DNA from: Nostocoides jenkinsii Ben 74
GTDB lineage: Bacteria > Actinomycetota > Actinomycetes > Actinomycetales > Dermatophilaceae
Length of the DNA stretch: 48,663 nt
Direction: 5' to 3'
Assembly: GCF_001046875.1 (NCBI RefSeq)
Contig: NZ_HF571038.1
Location: 2,527,749 to 2,576,411, forward strand
A model generated the notes under the pieces. That model saw only the letters and a list, made by a program, of their open reading frames with translations. It made no database searches and was not told the origin of the DNA. The position numbers and the translations under genes are program-made. The stretch's first letter is position 1. Each line of letters opens with the position of its first letter. This document shows, in pieces, positions 9,761 to 21,790 of this stretch.

Positions 9761-10107
9761 TTGATGAGGCCGCGGTCCCGAAGGGCGCCGAGCGCCTCGT
9801 CAAGGATCTGCGCACCGTCGACGTCGGAGCGACGCTCCTTCACATACGCCAAGTGGGTCTTGTAGGGCTCAACCCTGGGCGCGTTCGGCGGGTTGGCCTC
9901 GTCCTGCCCAGCGGGAAGTCCGCAACGCGGGCAGTCCCAGGTCTCGGGGACGACCAGGCCCGGCTCTTGCGCAAAGCTCGGCCGGGTCGTATGGCCGTTG
10001 GCGCAGTAGTAGGAGAAGAACACACGGGGCGCGACCTCGCCGCGCTCGGCCTCACCCATCGGCCCGGCGCCGACTCGGCTGCCGCGAATGGCATTACCAC
10101 CAGCCAT
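9757..10107 (-). CDS. rbpA: RNA polymerase-binding protein RbpA
   Basis: Actinobacteria-specific transcription factor that binds the group-1/2 sigma factor and RNA polymerase and stabilises open complexes. The 116 residues include the start MAGGNAIRGSRVGAGPMGE, the aromatic segment RVFFSYYCANGHTT and a Cys/His set (C35, H39, C59, C62 in CANGH and CPRCG). The C-terminal helix ends ALGALRDRG, which carries the sigma-interaction domain. It lies behind secG on the same strand and may be read from its own promoter in the 62-base gap. Confidence 0.95.
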   Translation of the reverse strand: MAGGNAIRGSRVGAGPMGEAERGEVAPRVFFSYYCANGHTTRPSFAQEPGLVVPETWDCPRCGLPAGQDEANPPNAPRVEPYKTHLAYVKERRSDVDGAQILDEALGALRDRGLIK

Positions 10108-10169
10108 GGACGATCGTCATTCCTCTCGTTGCGGCCGCGTCGTTGCGGCCTGACGGGGTGATGCAGGCG

Positions 10170-10415
10170 TTAGACGTTGAACCGATCGATCAGGCCGATG
10201 CCGACAATGGCCGTCACCCAGACCAGCGCCACCAAGATGGTGATCCGGGTCAGGTTGCGCTCGGCGACCGACGACGAACTCATCGAGGTCGACATCCCGC
10301 CGCCGAACATGTCGGAGATCCCGCCGCCCTTGCCCTTGTGCATGAGGATGAGCATGGTCAGGAAGAGCCCGGACAGGATGAGCAGAACCTCTAGCCCGAT
10401 CCGTACAGCGTCCAC
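10170..10415 (-). CDS. secG: preprotein translocase subunit SecG
   Basis: Small accessory subunit of the SecYEG channel. With the GTG at 10415 it has 81 residues: one hydrophobic helix (IGLEVLLILSGLFLTMLILMH), the glycine-rich loop KGKGGGISDMFGGG and a second helix ending VGIGLIDRFNV. This is the canonical two-helix SecG. An AAAGG site lies about 10 bases ahead of the GTG. The frame is open further upstream, but that part (basic, Gly-rich) does not resemble SecG. Placed after tpiA as in most actinobacteria. Confidence 0.92.
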   Translation of the reverse strand: MDAVRIGLEVLLILSGLFLTMLILMHKGKGGGISDMFGGGMSTSMSSSSVAERNLTRITILVALVWVTAIVGIGLIDRFNV

Positions 10416-10553
10416 GTGGTTGCAGCCTTTCAATTCGATGACGGCCGACCGAGATCGACCCCCGGCAGGATACCTCGCCCCACCGTGGTCTCCAACGTGT
10501 CGACGCGCGGCAGGGGTTCCGGACTTTGCCCAACGGCCGAGGCCCGATAAGCC

Positions 10554-10596
10554 GAACCCCGAGTCCCAGCGGCGGACCGGGTGGGACTCGGGGTTC
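10554..10596 (-). terminator. terminator hairpin downstream of tpiA
   Basis: A perfect 15-bp inverted repeat: arms 10554-10568 and 10582-10596 (TGGGACTCGGGGTTC and its complement) around a 13-base loop. It begins 36 bases beyond the tpiA stop on the minus strand. No run of T follows, as is common for actinobacterial terminators. Confidence 0.7.
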
Positions 10597-10631
10597 AACG
10601 GGTCGTGATGGGGTGCTGCCTCGGCGACGCC

Positions 10632-11426
10632 TCAGGCGTCGGGGGTGAGGTGCTGCTGGTAGCGGCAGATCGAGGCAAACTCGACGGGGTCGAGCGCCGA
10701 GCCACCCACGAGAGCGCCGTCGACATCGGGACAGGCCATGATCGCGGCGATATTGCCGGACTTGACCGAACCGCCATACAGGATGCGGATGCCCTGGGCC
10801 GTGGCCTCGCCATAGCTCTCGGCGAGCTGCGCGCGGATCGCGCCGCAGACCTCTTGAGCGTCATCGGGGGTCGCGACCTCGCCGGTCCCGATCGCCCAGA
10901 TGGGCTCATAAGCGATCACGACGGACGTCACCTGCTCCGGGGTGAGTTGCGCCAAGCCGGCGCGCACCTGCTCCAGAACATGGGCAACGTGCGAGCCTGC
11001 CTTGCGAATCTCCAGGCCCTCGCCGCAGCAGAAAATCGGCGTCAGGCCATAGCGGTAGGCCGCGACGAGCTTGTCCGCGACGACCGCGTCGGTCTCGTGG
11101 TGGTACTCCCGACGCTCACTGTGGCCGACGATGACATAGCTGCAGCCGAGTTTGGCCAGGAACTTGCCGCTGACCTCGCCGGTGTAGGCGCCGCTGTCGT
11201 GCACCGAGAGGTCTTGGGCGCCGTACTTGACCTCCAGCCGGTCGCCGTCCACCAGGGTCTGCACGGTGCGCAGATCGGTGAACGGCGGGCAGACGACAAC
11301 CTCGACCGCGCCGAAGTCGTGCCGGCCGTCGCGCAGCGTCCAGTCGAGCTTCTGGACCAGATGGGTAGCCTCGAGGTGATCGAGGTTCATCTTCCAGTTG
11401 CCCGCCATCAGCGGGATGCGGCTCAT
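10632..11426 (-). CDS. tpiA: triosephosphate isomerase
   Basis: Interconverts dihydroxyacetone phosphate and glyceraldehyde 3-phosphate. In 264 residues it shows the substrate-binding MAGNWKMN (Asn10, Lys12), the electrophilic His in VIVGHSERR, the catalytic Glu in [13 protein letters not shown] and the phosphate-binding [11 protein letters not shown]. The ATG at 11426 overlaps the pgk stop by 4 bases, so it is translationally coupled to pgk. A hairpin terminator follows. Confidence 0.97.
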   Translation of the reverse strand: MSRIPLMAGNWKMNLDHLEATHLVQKLDWTLRDGRHDFGAVEVVVCPPFTDLRTVQTLVDGDRLEVKYGAQDLSVHDSGAYTGEVSGKFLAKLGCSYVIVGHSERREYHHETDAVVADKLVAAYRYGLTPIFCCGEGLEIRKAGSHVAHVLEQVRAGLAQLTPEQVTSVVIAYEPIWAIGTGEVATPDDAQEVCGAIRAQLAESYGEATAQGIRILYGGSVKSGNIAAIMACPDVDGALVGGSALDPVEFASICRYQQHLTPDA

Positions 11427-12628
11427 GCGGTGGCCTCCAAAATGGTGATGCCGGGGAGATCCTTACCTTCGAGGTATTCGAGGCTGGCACCGCCACCGGT
11501 GGAGATGTGTCCGAACTGGTCGTCGGCGAAGCCGAGTTGGCGCACGGCCGCGGCCGAGTCACCGCCCCCGACCACGGTCAGCGCGCCACCGGCGGTGGCG
11601 TCGACCAAGGCTTGCGCCACTGCGAGCGTCCCCGCCGCGAAGGGCGCCATCTCGAACGCGCCCATCGGGCCGTTCCAGAACACCGTGCGCGCATCGGCGA
11701 GCTTCTCGGCATACATCTGCGCGGAACGGGGACCGATGTCGAGGCCCATCGCGTCGGCCGGGATCGCGTCGGCATCCACCACAGCGGTCTCGGTGTCGGC
11801 GGAAAACTCCTTGCCGACGACGATATCGACGGGCAGAACCAAGTCGACGCCACGCTCCTTCGCCCGCTCCAGGTATCCCTTGCAGGCTTCCACGCTGTCG
11901 GCGTCGAACAAGCTCTTGCCGATCTCGTGCCCCTGGGCGGCGAGGAAGGTGAACAGCATGCCGCCGCCGATGAGCAGACGGTCGGCCTTGCCGAGCAGGT
12001 TGTCGATGACCGCCAGCTTGTCGGCGACCTTGGCGCCGCCGAGAACCACGGCATACGGCCGCTCGGGGTCCTCGGTCAGCCGCTTCAGGACGTCGACTTC
12101 GGTCTTGACCAGGCCACCCATGGCGGACGGCAGGCGCGTGGCGACGTCGTAGACGGACGCCTGCTTGCGGTGCACAACGCCGAAACCGTCGGAGACGTAG
12201 GCGTCGGCCAGGCCGGCCAGCGCATCGGCGAACTCAGCGCGCTCATCATCGGTCTTGGCGGTCTCGCCGGCGTTGAAGCGAAGGTTCTCCAGCAGCACGA
12301 CGCCGCCATCGGCGAGGGCGTCGACCGCGGCCTGCGCCGACGGGCCGACGGTGTCATCGGCGAACGCCACGGGGAGGCCGAGGAGTTCGGAGAGGCGCGT
12401 AGCCACGGGCGCGAGGGAGTACTTCGCCTCCGGAGCACCCTTGGGCCGCCCGAGATGGGCGCACACGATGACGCGTGCGCCCCCCTCGACCAGCGCCTTG
12501 ATCGTGGGGACCGAGGCGCGGATGCGGCCGTCGTCGGTGATCGTGGTGCCGTCGAGTGGCACGTTGAGATCGGACCGAACCAGGACGCGCTTGCCGCGCA
12601 GGTCGCCCAAGGAGGCGATGTCACTCAT
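11423..12628 (-). CDS. pgk: phosphoglycerate kinase
   Basis: Makes ATP from 1,3-bisphosphoglycerate. The 401 residues include [14 protein letters not shown] near residue 15, the basic-patch motif CAHLGRPKG, the [12 protein letters not shown] segment and the nucleotide-binding end [15 protein letters not shown]. The ATG at 12628 is 6 bases after the gap stop, and the stop overlaps the tpiA start. Glycolytic run gap-pgk-tpiA. Confidence 0.97.
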   Translation of the reverse strand: MSDIASLGDLRGKRVLVRSDLNVPLDGTTITDDGRIRASVPTIKALVEGGARVIVCAHLGRPKGAPEAKYSLAPVATRLSELLGLPVAFADDTVGPSAQAAVDALADGGVVLLENLRFNAGETAKTDDERAEFADALAGLADAYVSDGFGVVHRKQASVYDVATRLPSAMGGLVKTEVDVLKRLTEDPERPYAVVLGGAKVADKLAVIDNLLGKADRLLIGGGMLFTFLAAQGHEIGKSLFDADSVEACKGYLERAKERGVDLVLPVDIVVGKEFSADTETAVVDADAIPADAMGLDIGPRSAQMYAEKLADARTVFWNGPMGAFEMAPFAAGTLAVAQALVDATAGGALTVVGGGDSAAAVRQLGFADDQFGHISTGGGASLEYLEGKDLPGITILEATA

Positions 12629-12634
12629 GACGGC

Positions 12635-14741
<2,107 letters not shown>

Positions 14742-14820
14742 CCGCCAATCCTCGCATCCCCCGGACGCGCTCATGACAAAAGCGGATGCCCCGACGGGCC
14801 CTCGCGGCGTGGCCGCGGGC

Positions 14821-15756
14821 TCAGTCCAAAATGATGTCCCGGTATGCCGCGGCGAGCCGCAGCGTGTCGTGTTGCCCCGGGTGTCGCCCGGCCACCGGCG
14901 CGACGACGAGCCGGGCTCCCACCGCCGACGCGGCCGCGGACAGCGCCTCCACGTCATCGACGGCCGACGGATCGGCCAGGACGACGTCGAGCGTGATGTC
15001 GGGTGCGTGGCGCGTCAAGGATTGGATGTGGCCGACGGCCGTGAGCCCGCGGGTTTCTTCGGTGTGGAGTTCGAGGTTCAAGGTGAGCACGCGCGTCGCC
15101 CGAGTCTCCTTGAGCGCCGCCCGCAGGTCTGGGACGAGGAGGTGGGGCAGGACCGAGGTGAACCATGACCCGGGGCCGAGCACGACGACATCGGCGGCGT
15201 GAATCGCGGCCAGGGTGCGCTCCCCGCACGGCGGCTCGGCCGGCTCCAATCCGATCGTGCGAATGACGCCACCGGTGGTCGCGACCTCGTGCTGGCCCAC
15301 GACCTTGCTCAGTCGCTCGGGGTGCGCGTCATCCAGAGCCACCGAGGCGACGATGTCGAGCGGCACCGACGCCATCGGCAACACCCGGCCCCGCGCGTTG
15401 AGCAACTGACCGACCAGGTCGAGGCCGGACACGGCGTCGGGATCGAGATCCCAGAGCGCGACGATCAGGAGGTTGCCGAGGGCGTGCCCCGCAAGCGGTC
15501 CGGTCCCGGAGAAACGGTGCTGGAGGACGTCGCGCCACTGATGTCCCCAGGGAGTGTCGTCACAGAGTGCGGCGAGCGCCATCCGGAGGTCTCCGGGAGG
15601 AAGGACCCCGAACTCCTGCCGAAGGCGGCCGCTCGAACCCCCGTCGTCGGCGACAGTCACAACGGCGGTGATGTCGTCACAGACGAGGCGCAGCGCCGAC
15701 AGCGACGCGGCGAGACCGTGGCCGCCGCCGAGGGCGACGACCTTCGGCGAGCTCAT
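14821..15756 (-). CDS. yvcK: gluconeogenesis factor YvcK (CofD-like family)
   Basis: YvcK binds UDP-sugars and links carbon metabolism to cell wall synthesis; in mycobacteria (CuvA) it is a substrate of a PASTA kinase. The 311 residues begin [20 protein letters not shown] and contain [18 protein letters not shown] and [15 protein letters not shown], all family hallmarks. The ATG at 15756 overlaps the rapZ stop (ATGA), and the gap to whiA is 79 bases. Confidence 0.93.
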   Translation of the reverse strand: MSSPKVVALGGGHGLAASLSALRLVCDDITAVVTVADDGGSSGRLRQEFGVLPPGDLRMALAALCDDTPWGHQWRDVLQHRFSGTGPLAGHALGNLLIVALWDLDPDAVSGLDLVGQLLNARGRVLPMASVPLDIVASVALDDAHPERLSKVVGQHEVATTGGVIRTIGLEPAEPPCGERTLAAIHAADVVVLGPGSWFTSVLPHLLVPDLRAALKETRATRVLTLNLELHTEETRGLTAVGHIQSLTRHAPDITLDVVLADPSAVDDVEALSAAASAVGARLVVAPVAGRHPGQHDTLRLAAAYRDIILD

Positions 15757-16667
15757 TCGCGCCCCAGGTCGCGGTGCAGGGTGAAGGTGGCGGCGTCCTC
15801 GATCGTCAGGGCATCGGCGAGCCGCTTCGCGATCGCCACGGAGCGGTGCTTGCCACCCGTGCAGCCCACGGCGACCGTCGCATAGCGGCGGCCCTCGCGC
15901 AGGTAGCCCTCCGCGACGGTGCTCAGCATGGTTGCCGCCTGCTCGACGAACTGCGTCGCACCGGGCTGCGCCGCAACGAAATCGGCCACCGCGGAGTCCA
16001 GCCCCGTGAGATTGCGCAACTCCGGGATCCAGAACGGGTTCGGCAGGAAGCGCAGGTCGAAGACGAAGTCGGCATCGAGCGGAACGCCGTACTTGAAGCC
16101 GAACGACAACACCGCCAACCGCAGTCGCGCCGTATTGGATTGGCTGACCAGCGGGGTGACCTTGCGGGTCAGCTGGTGCACATTGAGGCCGGAGGTGTCG
16201 ATGACGACGCTGGCGATCCCGCGCAGATCCTCAAGGAGTTCGCGCTCGGCGTGGATGCCGTCCAGCAGCCGGCCGTCACCTTGCAGGGGGTGGGGTCGCC
16301 GCACACTCTCGAACCGGCGCACCAGCGTCTCGTCGGTCGCGTCGAGGAACAGGATGTTGGGTTCCCACCCTTGACTGACCAACTCGGCCACGGCCTCGCT
16401 GAGGGAGACTTGGAATCCGCGGGCGCGCACGTCCACGACCGCCGCCACCCGGGTGGGCCGACCGGTTTTGCTGGCCGCGCGGGCCTCGCGCGCGAGTCCC
16501 ACGAGATCAAGGATGAGGCGCGGCGGGAGGTTGTCCACGACATACCAACCGTCGTCCTCCATGACGTCGGCGACGGTCGTGCGGCCGGCTCCACTCATGC
16601 CGGTCACGATCATGAACTCGTCGCCGGCGCGAGGAGGCTGCGCGGCGGGGCCACCCGTCTCACTCAT
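15753..16667 (-). CDS. rapZ: RapZ/YvcJ family nucleotide-binding protein
   Basis: P-loop NTPase family; RapZ in E. coli is the adaptor that targets the GlmZ small RNA for decay, while the role in actinobacteria is not settled. The Walker A region reads GMSGAGRTT, with Arg where Lys is usual; this is known in actinobacterial members. Also seen are DDGWYVVDNLPP, LSFGFKYGVPLDADFVFDLR and the C-terminal GCTGGKHRSV. The ATG at 16667 gives 304 residues; a GTG at 16682 would add five. Its stop overlaps the yvcK start. Confidence 0.93.
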   Translation of the reverse strand: MSETGGPAAQPPRAGDEFMIVTGMSGAGRTTVADVMEDDGWYVVDNLPPRLILDLVGLAREARAASKTGRPTRVAAVVDVRARGFQVSLSEAVAELVSQGWEPNILFLDATDETLVRRFESVRRPHPLQGDGRLLDGIHAERELLEDLRGIASVVIDTSGLNVHQLTRKVTPLVSQSNTARLRLAVLSFGFKYGVPLDADFVFDLRFLPNPFWIPELRNLTGLDSAVADFVAAQPGATQFVEQAATMLSTVAEGYLREGRRYATVAVGCTGGKHRSVAIAKRLADALTIEDAATFTLHRDLGRE

Positions 16668-16749
16668 ACGGACATTCAACACGTATGCCGCGCCCCTGGC
16701 TCCCGTCGCCAGCCCGGGACACGCCGAAGTCGGCGTCGCGACGGCGCGC

Positions 16750-18669
16750 TCAGTCGAGGACTTCGCCGGTGGTGACGTTGACGGCCGGAGTCGTGTCGGC
16801 GCCGCTGAGTCGGGCGACGATCACCTCCGCGAGAGCAGGGCCGATGCCCGAGACCTCGGTGAGTTCGGCGGCAGTAGCGGCGCGGATCTTCTTAACCGAG
16901 CCGAAGTGACGACGCAGCGCCTCCTGACGCGCCGGCCCCAGCCCGGGTATGCCGTCCAGCCCGCTCACCGTCATCGCCTTGCTACGCCGCTCGCGGTGGA
17001 AAGTGATGGCGAAGCGGTGTGCCTCGTCGCGGACCCGCTGGAGCAGGTAGAGCCCGTCGCTGCCGCGGGGCAGGATCGCCGGGTGGTCGTCGCCGGGAAG
17101 CCACACCTCTTCGAGTCGCTTGGCCAGGCCGACGACCGCCACGTCGACGACGCCCAATTCCTCCAGGACCCGCACCGCCACGTTGACCTGCGGGAGTCCG
17201 CCGTCGACCACGACGAGATTGGGTGGATAGGCGAACTTCTTGGCGCGGCCGTCGTCGCCGACCTCATGCCGCTCGGTGAGATAGCGCCGAAAACGCCGGG
17301 TCAGGACCTCGCGCATGGCGGCCGTGTCGTCGACCGGCTGCTCGCTGTCCCGGCCGACGATGAACCGGCGGTACTCGGACTTGCGCGCCAGGCCGTCCTC
17401 AAAGACGACCATCGAGGCGACGACATTGGTCCCCTGGACGTGGCTGACGTCGAAGCACTCGATCCGCAGGGGCGCCTGATCGAGGGCGAGATATTGCGCC
17501 AACTCCTCCAACGCCTGCGCGCGGGCGGTCAGATCACCGGCCCGGGCGACCTTGTGCCGGGCCAAGGACTGCTCGGCATTGCGCCGGACGGTGTCCATCA
17601 AGGTGCGCTTGTCGCCGCGCTGCGGGATGCGGACCTCAACCTTCGCGCCGCGGGCGGAGGCGAGCAGGTCGCTCATCGCCTCGGGATCGCTCGGCAAGAC
17701 CGGGACCAGGATTTCTCGGGGGATGCCGTCCCCGGACTCCCCGCCGTAGACCTGCAGCAGGAGGTGCTCCATCAACGTCGGGACGTCGGCGGCATCCTTC
17801 TCGGCAACCCAGCCGCGTTGGCCCCGCACGCGCCCACCGCGCACGTGGAAGACCTGGACGGCCATCTCCAATTCGTCGTCGGCGATGGCGAAGACGTCGG
17901 CGTCGGTAGCGTCGCCCAACACAATGGCCGAGCGCTCCAAGGCTTTGGTCATCGCCTCGATGTCGTCCCGACGGCGGGCAGCGGTCTCGAAGTCCAGGTC
18001 GGCGGCCGCCGCGCGCATCTGCAGTGTCAGATCCTTGACGAAGCGCGAGGTATTGCCCGCCATGAAGTCGCAGAAGTCCTCGGCGATCTCCCGATGCCCG
18101 GCCTCGTCGATGCGCCCCACACACGGTGCCGAGCACTTGTCGATATAGCCGAGCAGGCAGGGCCGGCCCACCTGGCCGGCACGTTTGAAGACACCATTGC
18201 TGCAGGTCCGGAGGGGGAACACCCGCAGCAACTGATCGAGGGTCTCGCGGATCGCCCAGGCGTGCGCATAGGGCCCGAAGTAGCGCGTGCCCGGCGTCTT
18301 CGCCCCCCGCATCACCTGAGCGCGCGGGTAGTCCTCCCCCATCGTGACGGCGAGATAGGGGTAGGACTTGTCGTCGCGATACTTGACGTTGAAGCGCGGG
18401 TCGAACTCCTTGATCCAGGAGTATTCGAGTTGCAGCGCCTCGACCTCGTTGGCGACCACGGTCCACTCGACCGAGGCGCCGGTGCGCACCATCCGAGCCG
18501 TGCGCGGGTGCAGGGCATAGATATCTTGGAAGTAGCTCGACAACCGCGGGCGCAGCGACTTGGCCTTGCCGACATAGATGACTCGCCCGCCGGCATCGCG
18601 GAAGCGATAGACCCCGGGGTCGGTCGGGATCGATCCCGGGGCGGGGCGATAGGTCGACGGATCAGCCAT
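16750..18669 (-). CDS. uvrC: excinuclease ABC subunit C
   Basis: Dual-incision nuclease of nucleotide excision repair. The 639 residues contain the N-terminal GIY-YIG nuclease domain (about 14-95, [20 protein letters not shown]) and a Cys cluster with the FPLRTCSN and [16 protein letters not shown] pattern. The UVR motif lies near residue 210, followed by the RNase H-like nuclease domain ([20 protein letters not shown]). Two helix-hairpin-helix motifs end the protein ([29 protein letters not shown]). A TACAGT hexamer ends 7 bases before the ATG, with no ribosome site, so the mRNA may be leaderless. It heads the run uvrC-rapZ-yvcK-whiA. Confidence 0.96.
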   Translation of the reverse strand: MADPSTYRPAPGSIPTDPGVYRFRDAGGRVIYVGKAKSLRPRLSSYFQDIYALHPRTARMVRTGASVEWTVVANEVEALQLEYSWIKEFDPRFNVKYRDDKSYPYLAVTMGEDYPRAQVMRGAKTPGTRYFGPYAHAWAIRETLDQLLRVFPLRTCSNGVFKRAGQVGRPCLLGYIDKCSAPCVGRIDEAGHREIAEDFCDFMAGNTSRFVKDLTLQMRAAAADLDFETAARRRDDIEAMTKALERSAIVLGDATDADVFAIADDELEMAVQVFHVRGGRVRGQRGWVAEKDAADVPTLMEHLLLQVYGGESGDGIPREILVPVLPSDPEAMSDLLASARGAKVEVRIPQRGDKRTLMDTVRRNAEQSLARHKVARAGDLTARAQALEELAQYLALDQAPLRIECFDVSHVQGTNVVASMVVFEDGLARKSEYRRFIVGRDSEQPVDDTAAMREVLTRRFRRYLTERHEVGDDGRAKKFAYPPNLVVVDGGLPQVNVAVRVLEELGVVDVAVVGLAKRLEEVWLPGDDHPAILPRGSDGLYLLQRVRDEAHRFAITFHRERRSKAMTVSGLDGIPGLGPARQEALRRHFGSVKKIRAATAAELTEVSGIGPALAEVIVARLSGADTTPAVNVTTGEVLD

Positions 18670-18676
18670 TCACGAC

Positions 18677-18682
18677 ACTGTA
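18677..18682 (-). promoter_or_regulatory. candidate -10 box for leaderless uvrC
   Basis: TACAGT on the minus strand (TANNNT) is separated by exactly 7 bases from the uvrC ATG, which fits transcription starting at the start codon. No -35 or LexA palindrome was recognised upstream. Confidence 0.45.
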
Positions 18683-18732
18683 TGGGGAGCCCCCGACACC
18701 CGACGCGAACACACCACCCACTTGACGCGAGG

Positions 18733-19206
18733 TCAGCTGACCACCAGGTTGTCGCCGTCGGCGGTGACCGTCTTGGCCGGCAGTGGCGACGTTGCCGGAC
18801 CCGAGACGACCGCGCCGTCCGCGAGGGCGAACTTGCTGTTGTGGCAGGCGCAGTCGATGGTGTCCGTGACGGCGGAGACGACGCAGCCTTGGTGCGTGCA
18901 GACGGCCGAGAACGCCTTGAAGTCGCCGGCGGCGGGCTGGGTGACCACGATCTTGGCGTCCTTCATGATCACGCCGCCGCCCTCGGGGACATCGGCCTTG
19001 GCGACGCTCGTCCCGGCCGCCGCACCCGTTGACGATCCCGTCGTCCCGCTGCCGGCTCCGGCGCTGGTTGTCGTGATCGTGGCACCCTCACTTCCGCAGG
19101 CCGTCGTGGTGAGCGCCGCGGCACCCACACCGCCGATGGCCAGCGCGCGACGGCGGGTCGACTCGGGTGCGGCGGACGCGGACGAGATGGGCTCTGGGGC
19201 AGTCAT
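18733..19206 (-). CDS. Rieske [2Fe-2S] domain lipoprotein, probably Tat-exported
   Basis: A 157-residue protein. The N-terminus has twin arginines (STRRRAL, R18-R20), a hydrophobic stretch and a lipobox LTTTAC with Cys37, so it is probably exported by Tat and lipidated. A Thr/Gly/Ala-rich linker (about 40-68) leads to a Rieske domain. The cluster ligands are C103 and H105 (CTHQGC) and C119 and H122 (CACH), with C108 and C121 as the likely disulfide. Such small solitary Rieske lipoproteins are frequent in actinobacteria and are presumed to carry electrons outside the membrane; the partner is unknown. GGAGAGG lies 6 bases before the ATG. It is divergent from the livJ-type operon. Confidence 0.88.
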   Translation of the reverse strand: MTAPEPISSASAAPESTRRRALAIGGVGAAALTTTACGSEGATITTTSAGAGSGTTGSSTGAAAGTSVAKADVPEGGGVIMKDAKIVVTQPAAGDFKAFSAVCTHQGCVVSAVTDTIDCACHNSKFALADGAVVSGPATSPLPAKTVTADGDNLVVS

Positions 19207-19334
19207 GGCGGGCCTCTCCAGGGTGAGTTCACGGCGGTGCGGCGGCACGGCCATACGCATCATGCACTGCGCAGCTGGGCAGACGACGCAGGCAACCGGG
19301 GATAACGAGAGGGACACGTCCCCGGCGAGGCGTG

Positions 19335-19362
19335 TTGCGCTTCTGCGGAGACAGGTTACTGT
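19335..19362 (+). promoter_or_regulatory. candidate promoter of the branched-chain amino acid transporter operon
   Basis: TTGCGC (19335-19340) and TACTGT (19357-19362) are 16 bases apart, a fair match to a primary-sigma promoter. The start point would be near 19369, giving a leader of about 66 nt. That leader contains a 7-bp stem, CCGACGG (19389-19395) with CCGTCGG (19404-19410), followed by the ribosome site AGGAGG. Confidence 0.45.
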
Positions 19363-19434
19363 GCGCATGCTCCGGCTAAATGCCGAGTCCGACGGAAGGT
19401 ATGCCGTCGGCACGTTTTACAGGAGGAAACACTC

Positions 19435-20658
19435 GTGCCCAAGCGCTCTGTAGTCTCTGTCGGCGCTACCTTGCTCGCGGCCTCACTCGCCCTCTCGGCC
19501 TGTGGCTCCCGCGGTGGCAGCGACAACAGCTCGACGGCCGGCGGCAACAGCAGCGCCAAGGTGGCCAAGATCGGCGTCATCGCGCCGCTCTCCGGTGACC
19601 TTGCCGCGCTCGGCCTCGGCATCAAGAACTCGGTCGACCTGGCCATCAAGCAGGCCAACGAAGCCAACGCGATCCCCGGCTGGAAGCTTGAGCTTGCCGC
19701 TGAGGACGACCAGGCCACTGCCGACGTCGGCAAGAACGCCGCCACCAAGCTCGCGGGTGACAAGGAGGTCATCGGTGTCGTCGGCACCCTGAACTCCTCG
19801 GTCGCCCTGCAGGTCCAGCCGGTCCTGGCGTCTGCCAACATCGTCCAGGTCTCCCCGGCCAACACCGGCGTGTCCCTGACCAAGGGTGAGGACGCCGCGA
19901 ACCCGAAGCGTCCGTTCCCGACCTACTTCCGCACCTGCACCACGGACGCCATCCAGGGCCCGTTCGCGGCACGCTACCTCTTCAACTCGGGCATCAAGGA
20001 GGTCGCGACCGTCCACGACAAGAAGGCTTACGGCCAGGGTCTGGTCGAGGCGTTCACCGCCGAGTTCAAGAACCTCGGTGGCACCATCGTCGCGGCGGAG
20101 ACCATCAACCCCGACGAGGACAAGTACGACGCCGTCGTCTCGGCCATCAAGCCGAAGGCGCCCGAGGCGGTCTACTACGGCGGCGAGTACCCCCAGGGTG
20201 GCCCGCTCTCGCAGCAGATGAAGAGCCAGGGCCTCGACGTCCCGCTCATGGGTGGTGACGGTCTCTTCGACGGCAAGTTCATCGAGCTCGCCGGCTCCAC
20301 CTCCGAGGGCGACATGGCGACGTCGGTCGGCGCCCCCACGGACAGCACTGCCGCGGGCAAGACCTTCCTCGACCAGTACAAGACGGCCGGCTACTCCGAC
20401 CCGTCGGCTGCTTATGGCGGTTACGCCTACGACGCGGCCAACGCCATCATCAACGCCCTCAAGGTGTCCCTGAAGGACGCTGCCAGCGTTGAGGCCGCCC
20501 GCCCCAACACCGTCACTGACCTCGGCAAGGTCAGCTTCGACGGCGTCACCGGCAAGGTCGCCTTCGATGAGTTCGGCGACACCACGACCAAGGTCCTCAC
20601 GGTCTACAAGGTCACCGGTGGTGCCTGGAAGGCCGAGAAGACGGACGAATTCAAGTAA
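19435..20658 (+). CDS. branched-chain amino acid ABC transporter substrate-binding lipoprotein
   Basis: Periplasmic-binding-protein-type I family (LivJ/LivK). The signal peptide ends in the lipobox LSAC with Cys23, and a Ser/Gly/Asn-rich spacer follows. The mature domain starts KIGVIAPLSGDLAALGLGIKN; the ligand-site region ASANIVQVSPANTGVSL is typical. The protein has 407 residues. The GTG start is preceded by AGGAGG at good distance. Codon choice is strongly of the highly expressed type (AAG, GTC and GGC dominate), fitting the need for excess binding protein. First gene of the livJ-H-M-G-F type operon. Confidence 0.93.
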   Translation: MPKRSVVSVGATLLAASLALSACGSRGGSDNSSTAGGNSSAKVAKIGVIAPLSGDLAALGLGIKNSVDLAIKQANEANAIPGWKLELAAEDDQATADVGKNAATKLAGDKEVIGVVGTLNSSVALQVQPVLASANIVQVSPANTGVSLTKGEDAANPKRPFPTYFRTCTTDAIQGPFAARYLFNSGIKEVATVHDKKAYGQGLVEAFTAEFKNLGGTIVAAETINPDEDKYDAVVSAIKPKAPEAVYYGGEYPQGGPLSQQMKSQGLDVPLMGGDGLFDGKFIELAGSTSEGDMATSVGAPTDSTAAGKTFLDQYKTAGYSDPSAAYGGYAYDAANAIINALKVSLKDAASVEAARPNTVTDLGKVSFDGVTGKVAFDEFGDTTTKVLTVYKVTGGAWKAEKTDEFK

Positions 20659-20692
20659 GCCGCTTCTGCGCGGTGAACCAGCCGTGAATCGA

Positions 20693-20734
20693 CGCGTCGG
20701 TGGGGTGACAGTGAGCCTGTTCCCCACCGGCGCG
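20693..20734 (+). terminator. hairpin between the binding protein gene and livH (probable attenuator)
   Basis: GGTGGGG (20699-20705) pairs with CCCCACC (20722-20728). The helix is extended outward by CGCG/CGCG (20693-20696, 20731-20734) and inward by ACAG/CTGT. The tail is fairly T-rich (TTGTTTCG). The position after the first gene suggests partial termination that keeps permease and ATPase levels below the binding protein. The rest of the 163-base gap holds the livH ribosome site and nothing else recognisable. Confidence 0.55.
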
Positions 20735-20821
20735 TTGTTTCGCTAGCTTTCTCCCAGCATGGCCGCCTGACCCCGACGTTTCCCCCGCTTCGGGCCCGAG
20801 AAGTTAAGGAGCAACCCCTAC

Positions 20822-21790
20822 GTGGAGACCTTCCTGCAGCAGCTCATCAATGGGCTGACGCTGGGCTCCCTCTACGCGTTGATCGCCGTCGGCTACACCG
20901 TGGTCTATGGCATCGTCCAGTTGATCAACTTCGCGCACGGCGAAGTCTTCATGATCGGCGCGTTCGGAGCCCTGGCGACTTATCTCCTGCTTTTCCAAGG
21001 TCAGACGGCGCTGTGGATCTTGCCGATCATGATCATCGGCGCCATGGTCGCCGCCGTGGGCACCGCGGTCGCGATGGAACGCGTGGCCTATCGACCATTG
21101 CGCAATGCGCCACGGTTGGCCCCGCTGATCACCGCCATCGGCATCTCGGTCTTCCTCCAGGAATTCATCCGCCTGTTCTTCGACAAGATCCCGGGCACCA
21201 ACTTCCCATCGGCCAAGGCCAAAATTCCGTTCCCGCAGATCGACGTCGTGACCGGCAAGGCGTTCAGCCCGCTGGCCGGCGTGCAGATCCAGCGGGCCGC
21301 GGTCTTCACGATCGCCATGATGGCGCTCTCGGCGCTGGGCCTGTGGTACTTCATCAACAAGACCAAGACCGGCCGCGGTATGCAGGCCGTCTCCCAAGAC
21401 CCTGACACCGCCCGCCTCATGGGCATCAACGTCGACCGGATCATCGTCGCCGCCTTCGCGGTCGGTGCCGCGCTCGCCGGCATCGCGGGTGTGGCCCAGG
21501 GTCTGCAGATCACCAATATCAACTTCAAGATGGGCTTCATCGCCGGTCTGAAGGCGTTCACCGCCGCCGTGCTCGGCGGCATCGGCAACATCCAGGGCGC
21601 CGTCATCGGCGGTCTCGTCCTCGGGATGGCCGAGGCGATGATCACGCAGTACACCGGCATGCTGCCCGATCCGTTCGGCCAGTTCGGTGGCTCGTCCTGG
21701 AAGGACGTCTGGGCGTTCGCGCTGCTCATCATCGTGCTGGTGTTCCGGCCGCAAGGCCTCCTCGGTGCGAAGGTGGTCGACCGCGCATGA
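20822..21790 (+). CDS. livH: branched-chain amino acid ABC transporter permease LivH
   Basis: A 322-residue inner-membrane permease with about eight helices. The start LQQLINGLTLGSLYALIAVG and the segment YGIVQLINFAHGEVFMIGAF are diagnostic of LivH. The ABC-contact loop AVLGGIGNIQGAVIGGLVLG is in the C-terminal third. The GTG start at 20822 has AAGGAG upstream. The stop overlaps the livM ATG (ATGA). Confidence 0.94.
   Translation: METFLQQLINGLTLGSLYALIAVGYTVVYGIVQLINFAHGEVFMIGAFGALATYLLLFQGQTALWILPIMIIGAMVAAVGTAVAMERVAYRPLRNAPRLAPLITAIGISVFLQEFIRLFFDKIPGTNFPSAKAKIPFPQIDVVTGKAFSPLAGVQIQRAAVFTIAMMALSALGLWYFINKTKTGRGMQAVSQDPDTARLMGINVDRIIVAAFAVGAALAGIAGVAQGLQITNINFKMGFIAGLKAFTAAVLGGIGNIQGAVIGGLVLGMAEAMITQYTGMLPDPFGQFGGSSWKDVWAFALLIIVLVFRPQGLLGAKVVDRA

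Noticed and set aside
16590-16640. Loss of the Walker A lysine in RapZ (GAGRTT)
   Set aside because: Arg at this position is common in actinobacterial RapZ proteins, so it does not mark inactivation.
16453-19032. Long plus-strand open frame opposite uvrC and rapZ
   Set aside because: No domain, and it spans two real genes and their gap; a shadow of GC-rich third positions.
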